A stretch of DNA of 7,004 bases from Methylococcales bacterium (lineage in GTDB: Bacteria; Pseudomonadota; Gammaproteobacteria; Methylococcales; Methylomonadaceae), in the NCBI GenBank assembly GCA_009692395.1, contig SHZG01000122.1, positions 1-7,004 of the forward strand, read 5' to 3'. The notes under the pieces were generated by a model. It was not told the DNA's origin, searched no databases, and was given only the letters and a program-made list of their open reading frames with translations. A program made the position numbers and the translations under genes. Positions 1 through 4,596 of the stretch are shown here, piece after piece (position 1 is the first letter of the stretch; every line of letters begins with the position of its first letter).

Positions 1-108
1 TATACTTGCCACTCCAACACCAAAACGCACTGCCGCTTCCGCTTGTGTTAGCCCTTCTTGTTCTTTAATCGTCAATACTTTTTGGCGGAAATCGGCTGAA
101 TATGTCAT
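1..108 (-). CDS. IS630-family transposase, N-terminal fragment cut by window edge
   Basis: The first 36 codons of a minus-strand reading frame start at the ATG at 106-108 and run off the left edge. The peptide begins MTYSADFRQKVL and continues with a segment rich in Glu, Gln and Ala, then RFGVGVASI. This is the pattern of the N-terminal helix-turn-helix DNA-binding region of IS630-type transposases, which recognises the terminal inverted repeat. The reading frame is open throughout, with no sign of decay in the visible part. Many IS630 relatives are split into two overlapping frames, so this could be a separate orfA. The catalytic DDE domain would lie outside the window. Confidence 0.8.
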   Translation of the reverse strand, partial: MTYSADFRQKVLTIKEQEGLTQAEAAVRFGVGVASI

Positions 109-120
109 CTAATTTAAAAT

Positions 121-146
121 AATCAAATTATACTGCTTTGGCTATA
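121..146 (-). repeat. Terminal inverted repeat of left IS630-type element
   Basis: On the minus strand this 26-base stretch starts TATAGCCAAAGCAG and ends TTTGATT. Against the mirrored stretch at 6849-6874 (TATAGCAAAAGCAA...ATGATT) I count 21 identical positions of 26. It lies 12 bases upstream of the transposase ATG, as expected for an IS end. Confidence 0.75.
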
Positions 147-215
147 CCACAACACAGGTCTGAGGTACTAAGTTTTATCATTGTGAATTCCAGTGGCGAC
201 TGTTTGTGTCTGCTA

Positions 216-446
216 TTATCTCTTTTTGATATAAAAAATCTGCGTATTGGATTGTTTTATAAACTCAATGATTTGATGACCTGCTTGGTCAGTATAAACA
301 CCAAAATCTAAATGTGCGGCGGGGTCAGTGGCAATGACTTTGACAACATCCCCGCTAGTCATTGCCATCAAGGCTTGTTTAAGCCGCAATAAAGGCAAAG
401 GACACTGCAAACCGCTGGCATCTACTTCCAGATTAAATTCAATCAT
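216..446 (-). CDS. TusA/SirA-like sulfur carrier protein
   Basis: A 76-residue cytoplasmic protein of the TusA family, small carriers that hold sulfane sulfur as a persulfide on a single conserved cysteine and pass it to partners in tRNA thiolation or, in sulfur oxidisers, in reverse Dsr or sHdr pathways. The diagnostic N-terminal CPxP motif is present as CPLP, with the active cysteine at residue 15, preceded by VDASGLQ and followed by a basic helix (LLRLKQAL). The length is typical, and the core Gly-Asp plus hydrophobic strand pattern (SGDVVKVIATD) is intact. The ATG at 446 has only a weak, distant GAGAG as a ribosome site. The gene is divergent from cysG. The family call is firm. Whether it is the housekeeping tRNA-thiolation TusA or a dissimilatory paralogue cannot be decided here, so no symbol is given. 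Confidence 0.9.
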   Translation of the reverse strand: MIEFNLEVDASGLQCPLPLLRLKQALMAMTSGDVVKVIATDPAAHLDFGVYTDQAGHQIIEFIKQSNTQIFYIKKR

Positions 447-483
447 AATTTAATTTTAATACTCTCAATTCAAATATAGAGTG

Positions 484-512
484 CTTATAATACCACTCCC
501 TATTAAATCCAA
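484..512 (-). promoter_or_regulatory. Candidate sigma-70 promoter for the TusA-like gene
   Basis: On the minus strand a -35-like TTGGAT (512 to 507) and a -10-like TATAAG (489 to 484) are separated by 17 bases. They lie about 40 bases ahead of the TusA-like start. The -10 overlaps the plus-strand TATAAT assigned to cysG, so the two divergent promoters would share DNA. This is assigned from motif resemblance only. Confidence 0.4.
486..491 (+). promoter_or_regulatory. Candidate -10 element for cysG
   Basis: A perfect TATAAT lies 37 bases ahead of the preferred cysG start. A TG lies just upstream (482-483), but there is no clear -35 at the usual spacing. Transcription from here would begin around 498, downstream of the GTG at 481, which argues against that GTG as the translation start. 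Confidence 0.4.
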
Positions 513-528
513 GCATCATCACAATAGA

Positions 529-1911
529 ATGGATTATTTTCCTATTTTTGTAAAATTGAAAGACCAAGAGTGCCTCGTTGTCGGTGGTGGCGAAATAGCC
601 GTGCGAAAAATTGAATGTTTAACCCGCGCAGGCGCGAAAATTACCGTCATTGCCAAAGAAATAAGCCCCAGCGTCGCCGAGATGGCAGTTAGTCACTCGC
701 TTACCTTGTACCAAAAAGCCTTTTTACCTGAAAACCTACACGGTTTTAGACTGGTAGTATCCGCTACCAATGACGATGAAACCAATCGCCTAGTGGCAAG
801 TACTGCCGACCAACAGAAAATTTTGGTGAATGTGGTCGATAATCCTGCCCTGTGTAGCTTTATCTTTCCTGCGATTGTTGACCGTTCGCCGCTGATTATT
901 GCGGTGTCTTCCAGTGGTTCTGCGCCTGTATTAGCGCGTTTACTTCGCGCTAAAATAGAAACCCTGATTCCACCGAGTTATGGACGATTAGCACAATTAG
1001 CGGCTAAATTTAGACACTCTGTGCAGCAACAATTAACAACAATCCAACAGCGACGGATTTTTTGGGAACACGTTTTTCAAAGTAATATTGCTGAACTGGT
1101 TTTTGCGGGCAAAGATGAACAAGCCGAGCAACTGTTACAACAAACCTTGAATACCACCGAAAATACCGCGCCTGTGGGTGAGGTCTATTTGATAGGCGCA
1201 GGGCCTGGCGCGGCTGATTTATTAACCTTTCGGGCGTTACGTTTGCTACAACAAGCCGATGTTGTGGTTTATGATCGTTTGGTATCGCCTGATATTCTCG
1301 ATTTAGCACGCCGCGACAGTGAAAAAATTTATGTCGGTAAACAACGTGATAAACATACGTTACCGCAAGAATCCATCAATACCCTACTGGCAGATTTAGC
1401 CAAAGCAGGCAAACGCGTCGCCCGCTTAAAAGGCGGCGATCCGTTTATTTTTGGTCGCGGTGGTGAAGAAATTGAAACCCTCATGCAGCAAGGCATTCAT
1501 TTTCAGGTCGTTCCAGGGATTACTGCCGCCTCAGGTTGCGCGACGTATGCAGGTATTCCTCTCACTCACAGAGACCATGCCCAATCCTGCACCTTTGTCA
1601 CGGGGCATTTAAAGGACGATTCTATTCATTTAAATTGGATACAATTAGCTATGCCGAATCAAACCATCGTTATTTACATGGGGCTAGTCGGGCTGGAAAA
1701 AATTTGCCAGTCATTAATTGCGCACGGCAGTGATGAAAATTTACCAATTGCCTTAGTGCAGCAAGGTACAACGCACAATCAGCGCGTCATTATTGGTACT
1801 TTATCGACCTTACCCGCACAGGTTGCTCAACTGGATATTAAGCCGCCAACACTGATTATTATCGGCACCGTGGTGACACTCCATGAACGACTACGGTGGT
1901 TTGATGGTTGA
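529..1911 (+). CDS. cysG: Siroheme synthase CysG (dehydrogenase/ferrochelatase plus uroporphyrinogen-III methyltransferase)
   Basis: A 460-residue trifunctional cytoplasmic enzyme that converts uroporphyrinogen III to sirohaem, the cofactor of sulfite and nitrite reductases. Residues 1 to about 215 form the NAD-dependent precorrin-2 dehydrogenase/ferrochelatase. They include the nucleotide-binding VVGGGEIAVRK (18-27), Asp104 in NVVD (the residue catalytic in Salmonella CysG) and Ser128 in VSSSG, the site phosphorylated in Salmonella. Residues 216 to 460 are the SAM-dependent methyltransferase, with VYLIGAGPGAADLLT, VVYDR (Asp249), RLKGGDPFIFGRGGEE, VVPGITAASGC, GIPLTHRD and IYMG. The protein aligns colinearly with E. 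coli CysG (457 residues, from memory). The ATG at 529 is chosen because MDYFPIF matches the family N-terminus. The in-frame GTG at 481 would add 16 unrelated residues and lies upstream of the predicted transcript start. No clear Shine-Dalgarno is visible. It is divergent from the TusA-like gene, consistent with a sulfur-metabolism role. Confidence 0.96.
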   Translation: MDYFPIFVKLKDQECLVVGGGEIAVRKIECLTRAGAKITVIAKEISPSVAEMAVSHSLTLYQKAFLPENLHGFRLVVSATNDDETNRLVASTADQQKILVNVVDNPALCSFIFPAIVDRSPLIIAVSSSGSAPVLARLLRAKIETLIPPSYGRLAQLAAKFRHSVQQQLTTIQQRRIFWEHVFQSNIAELVFAGKDEQAEQLLQQTLNTTENTAPVGEVYLIGAGPGAADLLTFRALRLLQQADVVVYDRLVSPDILDLARRDSEKIYVGKQRDKHTLPQESINTLLADLAKAGKRVARLKGGDPFIFGRGGEEIETLMQQGIHFQVVPGITAASGCATYAGIPLTHRDHAQSCTFVTGHLKDDSIHLNWIQLAMPNQTIVIYMGLVGLEKICQSLIAHGSDENLPIALVQQGTTHNQRVIIGTLSTLPAQVAQLDIKPPTLIIIGTVVTLHERLRWFDG

Positions 1912-1944
1912 CGATATGGCTAACTGCATAAAACGATTACAAAA

Positions 1945-1984
1945 CCGTTCGCACTGAGCTTGTCGAATGGCTCACCACGAACGG
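1945..1984. repeat. Palindromic intergenic repeat (REP-like)
   Basis: A 40-base imperfect palindrome. CCGTTCG (1945-1951) pairs with CGAACGG (1978-1984), and after a 3-base mismatch TGAGC (1955-1959) pairs with GCTCA (1970-1974), around a loop containing TTGTCGAATG. I recall similar GAGCTTGTCGAA-bearing palindromes as common intergenic repeats in diverse bacteria. It starts 33 bases after the cysG stop and could act as an mRNA 3' stem. No T-run follows, so it is not a classical terminator. Confidence 0.65.
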
Positions 1985-2045
1985 TATCATTTTATTGTGT
2001 GTTAGCTCTATGAACAATATGAATGCAAAGAAGTAAATAAAACAA

Positions 2046-2074
2046 TTGAATTTTATCGGTAAATTCCCTATTCT
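2046..2074 (+). promoter_or_regulatory. Candidate sigma-70 promoter for the cytochrome c gene
   Basis: A -35-like TTGAAT (2046-2051) and a -10-like TATTCT (2069-2074) are separated by 17 bases, about 69 bases ahead of the cytochrome start. A perfect dyad (2102-2121) would lie in the transcript leader. Assigned by motif and position only. Confidence 0.4.
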
Positions 2075-2101
2075 TTACTAGCTTAAACGTTATTTCCACA
2101 C

Positions 2102-2121
2102 AAAAGAACATCTGTTCTTTT
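2102..2121 (+). promoter_or_regulatory. Perfect dyad in the cytochrome c leader (operator or hairpin)
   Basis: AAAAGAACA and TGTTCTTTT form perfect 9-base arms around a 2-base centre, with two further Ts after. As DNA it looks like a dimeric-regulator site with core GAAC-N4-GTTC. As RNA the 2-base centre would force a couple of pairs open, leaving a weak A/U-rich hairpin followed by U's. It lies between the candidate promoter and the ribosome site. Which role applies, if any, is not evident from sequence. Confidence 0.45.
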
Positions 2122-2142
2122 TTATCATCAAGAGAGGTCACT

Positions 2143-2481
2143 ATGAAAAAATCATTAGCCACAGTAGCAGGCGTTATATTAATTACTTTAAGCGGCTCAG
2201 TATTCGCTGGCGAAGCTGAAGAAGTTGGTCAAAAAATTTATGAGCGTGCATTCGGTCGTGGTTGTGGCTCTTGCCATGACATCGCTTCAAATCCTCAGTT
2301 GTCTGCGTTAATTAAAGACGGCAAATTGGACAGAGCGACGTTTGAAAAAGTATTGAAAGAAGGCAAAGGCGGTATGCCTAAAGCAATCGAAACTATCATG
2401 GCATTAGTCCCTGTGACTAAAGCGGGTTACGGCGAAGATCAAGCGGTTGACGCGTTGTATGCTTATTTAAAATCTAAGTAA
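2143..2481 (+). CDS. Periplasmic class I c-type cytochrome, monohaem
   Basis: A 112-residue precursor of a small electron-transfer haem protein. Residues 1-22 form a Sec signal peptide: MKKS, a hydrophobic core, and VFA before the predicted cut ahead of GEAEE. This leaves about 90 mature residues in the periplasm. The haem attachment motif CGSCH is at residues 41-45 (Cys41 and Cys44 thioether links, His45 axial), and Met78 in GGMP is the likely second axial ligand, as in class I cytochromes c. The start is well supported by AGAGAGG at 2131-2137, five bases before the ATG. It appears monocistronic, with its own promoter motif and a strong terminator. Electron partners are unknown. In a sulfur oxidiser it could serve sulfide or thiosulfate oxidation or a terminal oxidase, but nothing here identifies which. 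It lacks features I would require to call SoxX or another named cytochrome. Confidence 0.9.
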   Translation: MKKSLATVAGVILITLSGSVFAGEAEEVGQKIYERAFGRGCGSCHDIASNPQLSALIKDGKLDRATFEKVLKEGKGGMPKAIETIMALVPVTKAGYGEDQAVDALYAYLKSK

Positions 2482-2499
2482 TTAGCTTCATTTACGCAC

Positions 2500-2538
2500 A
2501 AAAAAGCCGCTCAGACTGCATAGTCGAGCGGCTTTTTT
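2500..2538. terminator. Bidirectional intrinsic terminator between convergent genes
   Basis: The stem GCCGCTC (2506-2512) pairs with GAGCGGC (2526-2532). An inner GACT/AGTC pairing and a GCAT loop extend it, with one bulged A. It is flanked by six A's on the left and six T's on the right, so it can work in both directions. It ends the cytochrome c transcript 18 bases after its stop and probably also the minus-strand transcript from the membrane-protein gene. Confidence 0.9.
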
Positions 2539-2551
2539 ATGTTTGCTAATA

Positions 2552-2585
2552 ATGACTGCCAGTCCTTTAAATGACTGGCAGTCAT
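2552..2585. repeat. Perfect 13-bp inverted repeat downstream of the membrane-protein gene
   Basis: ATGACTGCCAGTC (2552-2564) and GACTGGCAGTCAT (2573-2585) are perfectly complementary around the loop CTTTAAAT. It begins 8 bases beyond the stop of the minus-strand gene. No U-run follows directly on either strand, so it may be an mRNA-stabilising 3' stem or half of a tandem terminator with the 2500-2538 hairpin. Confidence 0.7.
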
Positions 2586-2593
2586 GCGTAAAT

Positions 2594-3178
2594 TTAATCT
2601 TTATGTAAATAACGAGTAATCATTTCTTTATAAGGCAGACGGTGTTTATTTTTAAACCAAATACCTGCAAACGCGGCAAACATCAAACCACATGATGCCA
2701 AGCTCAAATACACCAGCTTCTTCAATTCTGACATTTCTGCCATTATCTGCTCATTAAGCAGTGTCACTTTGCCGTTATTAGGTGTTGCTGAATAAGCGCG
2801 TAAGGATTTAATATCATTACGCAGCTCTTCAATCGTCATCAATGAATCAGGTGCAGCCCCTAAGCGTACACTGTCTTCCAAGGTTCTGAGTTTACTTTCA
2901 ATTGAACCGCTGACCAAGCCAACAAACTGTCCTTTGAGCGTATTGACTTCAGTAGACAACACAGGATTGATATGATCGCTATACAGTTGAGTATTCGTCG
3001 TGTGTTGATACGCAGTGAAATCTTCACGCGGAAATAATAACCAGCCGCCGACAACAATGACCGACATCAAGAAAAAAACCGTTGCTAACAACCATCGGTT
3101 GGCTTTCACCAAATTCTGATGGGGTGGTATGGTGTTCAGGGCAACTATATTAGACTTTTTTTCGGGTGTATCGCTCAT
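2594..3178 (-). CDS. Two-pass inner-membrane protein with helical periplasmic domain, function unknown
   Basis: I do not recognise this 194-residue protein. The first ~28 residues are polar, including KANR. A strongly hydrophobic segment at about 29-49 (WLLATVFFLMSVIVVGGWLLF) is membrane-spanning. Residues ~50-155 are hydrophilic and probably periplasmic, rich in Leu, Glu, Lys and Ser with heptad-like stretches (SIESKLRTLEDSV, MTIEELRNDIKSLR, EQIMAEMSELKKL), suggesting helical bundles or coiled coil. A second membrane segment spans ~156-176, followed by a short basic cytosolic tail. The layout resembles the sensor half of a chemoreceptor or histidine kinase, but no HAMP or signalling domain follows. 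The start at 3178 is preferred because AGGAAGG lies five bases upstream. Extension to 3256 would add 26 residues and run into a hairpin. It lies downstream of argG on the same strand, with 119 bases between. Confidence 0.75.
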   Translation of the reverse strand: MSDTPEKKSNIVALNTIPPHQNLVKANRWLLATVFFLMSVIVVGGWLLFPREDFTAYQHTTNTQLYSDHINPVLSTEVNTLKGQFVGLVSGSIESKLRTLEDSVRLGAAPDSLMTIEELRNDIKSLRAYSATPNNGKVTLLNEQIMAEMSELKKLVYLSLASCGLMFAAFAGIWFKNKHRLPYKEMITRYLHKD

Positions 3179-3230
3179 TACTGCCTTCCTCATAAACTGC
3201 GCAAAAAGCCCAGTTGAACAAATAGTTATT

Positions 3231-3236
3231 ATTATA
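3231..3236 (-). promoter_or_regulatory. Candidate -10 element for the membrane-protein gene
   Basis: A perfect TATAAT on the minus strand lies 52 bases ahead of the preferred start at 3178. No good -35 is found at standard spacing, so this is tentative. If real, it separates this gene from argG transcription and rules out the longer start at 3256. Confidence 0.3.
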
Positions 3237-3250
3237 TAGGTCTTGCCAGC

Positions 3251-3280
3251 GGACACACTACACGTTTATGCAGTGTGTCC
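3251..3280. terminator. Hairpin after argG, possible terminator
   Basis: GGACACACT (3251-3259) pairs perfectly with AGTGTGTCC (3272-3280) around a 12-base loop, 17 bases beyond the argG stop. In the argG direction there is no U-run after the stem, so it may stabilise the 3' end or act factor-dependently. On the plus strand a run of six T's (3285-3290) follows a few bases later. Confidence 0.5.
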
Positions 3281-3297
3281 TGTGGTTTTTTAAGTGG

Positions 3298-4512
3298 TTA
3301 TTTCAAACGCTTAGCGGCTGCAATACGCAATCTTAACGCATTCAATTTAATAAAGCCTGCTGCGTCTTTTTGATTGTAAGCCCCTGCATCGTCTTCAAAC
3401 GTCGCAATGCTTTCATCAAATAAACTGTCGGTGCTGGATTCACGACCGACCACGATGACATTACCTTTATACAATTTCAGGCGTACTTTACCATTAACGT
3501 TAGTTTGTGAGGCATTAATCATGGTTTGCAACATTTCACGCTCTGGACTCCACCAGTAGCCGTTGTAAATTAACGACGCATAACGCGGCATTAGTTCATC
3601 TTTTAAATGCGCTACTTCTCTATCCAGAGTCAGTGATTCAATCGCACGATGCGCTTTGAGCATAATCGTACCCGCTGGGGTTTCATAACAGCCGCGTGAT
3701 TTCATGCCGACATAACGATTTTCCACGATGTCTAAACGTCCGATACCATTCGCACCACCCACTTTGTTTAACTGTTCCATCACGGTTGCAGGTGAACACG
3801 GCACATCATCAATGGATACGATGTCGCCTTGTTGATAAGTTAATTCAATATACGTCGCTTCGTCGGGTGCGTTTTCAGGTGACACTGACCAACGCCACAT
3901 CGCTTCTTCTGGTTCTGCCCACGGATCTTCTAATACACGACCTTCATACGAAATATGCAATAAATTCGCATCCATAGAATACGGCGAGGTTTTACCGTGT
4001 TTCATTTCTACAGGAATGCCGTGTTTTTCGGCATAATCCAGCAATGATTGGCGTGAGGTTAAATCCCATTCGCGCCACGGTGCGATAACGTGAATATCAG
4101 GACGCAACGCATACGCGCCTAATTCAAACCGTACTTGGTCGTTACCTTTGCCAGTCGCGCCGTGTGAAATGGCAGTCGCGCCTGTTTCATTAGCAATATC
4201 AATTAAGCGTTTAGCGATTAATGGACGCGCAATTGACGTGCCTAATAAATATTCGCCTTCATAAATAGTGTTGGCGCGAAACATTGGGAATACATAATCA
4301 CTGGCAAATTCTTCGCGTAAATCTTCGATAAAAATTTCTTTAATGCCCAGTGCTTGCGCTTTAGCGCGGGCGGGTTCAATTTCTTCACCTTGACCTAAGT
4401 CGGCAGTAAATGTGACTACTTCACATTGATAAACATCTTGTAACCATTTGAGAATAATCGACGTATCCAAACCACCTGAATACGCTAATACGACTTTGTT
4501 AATGTCTGACAT
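3298..4512 (-). CDS. argG: Argininosuccinate synthase
   Basis: A 404-residue cytoplasmic enzyme that joins citrulline and aspartate, using ATP to AMP and PPi, to make argininosuccinate, the penultimate step of arginine synthesis. The N-type ATP pyrophosphatase loop SGGLDTS is at residues 12-18. Other family landmarks are TADLGQG (36-42), YLLGTSIARPLIAK (88-101) and GATGKGNDQVRFE (118-130), followed by PWREWD and the SPYSMDANLLHISYEG segment. The length is normal for the ~400-residue class, which is distinct from the longer E. coli form. It is intact, with no frameshift. The ATG at 4512 is supported by an AAGG about ten bases upstream and by the family N-terminus. It lies 84 bases downstream of the SulP fusion on the same strand. 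A perfect TATAAT in that gap suggests independent transcription, although readthrough is possible because no terminator is evident between them. Confidence 0.97.
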   Translation of the reverse strand: MSDINKVVLAYSGGLDTSIILKWLQDVYQCEVVTFTADLGQGEEIEPARAKAQALGIKEIFIEDLREEFASDYVFPMFRANTIYEGEYLLGTSIARPLIAKRLIDIANETGATAISHGATGKGNDQVRFELGAYALRPDIHVIAPWREWDLTSRQSLLDYAEKHGIPVEMKHGKTSPYSMDANLLHISYEGRVLEDPWAEPEEAMWRWSVSPENAPDEATYIELTYQQGDIVSIDDVPCSPATVMEQLNKVGGANGIGRLDIVENRYVGMKSRGCYETPAGTIMLKAHRAIESLTLDREVAHLKDELMPRYASLIYNGYWWSPEREMLQTMINASQTNVNGKVRLKLYKGNVIVVGRESSTDSLFDESIATFEDDAGAYNQKDAAGFIKLNALRLRIAAAKRLK

Positions 4513-4544
4513 AGTGTTTTTACCTTGAGTTAAAAATGTGGTGA

Positions 4545-4550
4545 ATTATA
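4545..4550 (-). promoter_or_regulatory. Candidate -10 element for argG
   Basis: A perfect TATAAT on the minus strand lies 32 bases ahead of the argG start. A TTGACG occurs further upstream (4581 to 4576), but the 25-base spacing is too long for a standard sigma-70 promoter, and the sequence at 17 bases (ATGCGC) is poor. I see no clear ARG box, though I did not search exhaustively. Confidence 0.4.
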
Positions 4551-4596
4551 CGCGAAACCCGTAGTGTGCGCATTGCGTCAATTCCCTCAGTTATTT

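Larger units (their letters stand above)
1..146 (-). mobile_element. IS630-family insertion sequence, 5' end (partial)
   Basis: This is the 5' end of an insertion sequence that continues beyond the left edge of the window. It comprises a transposase N-terminus (1-108), a short leader, and a terminal inverted repeat whose outer tip reads TATAGC on the minus strand and ends at about 146. The tip and the following bases match the end of a second element at 6849-6874 in 21 of 26 positions. IS630-family elements insert at TA and duplicate it, so the outermost TA (145-146) may be target rather than element. The boundary is therefore uncertain by two bases. Confidence 0.8.

Noticed and set aside
481..528. 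N-terminal extension of cysG from a GTG at 481
   Set aside because: The 16 extra residues are unlike CysG, no ribosome site precedes the GTG, and a TATAAT lies at 486-491, inside the extension. The ATG at 529 gives the family N-terminus.
1010..1309. Minus-strand open frame inside cysG
   Set aside because: It is fully antisense to a well-conserved domain, has no recognisable protein features, and is a shadow of the real frame.
3179..3256. N-terminal extension of the membrane protein to 3256
   Set aside because: It would run through a hairpin arm and a -10-like box. A strong AGGAAGG precedes the start at 3178.
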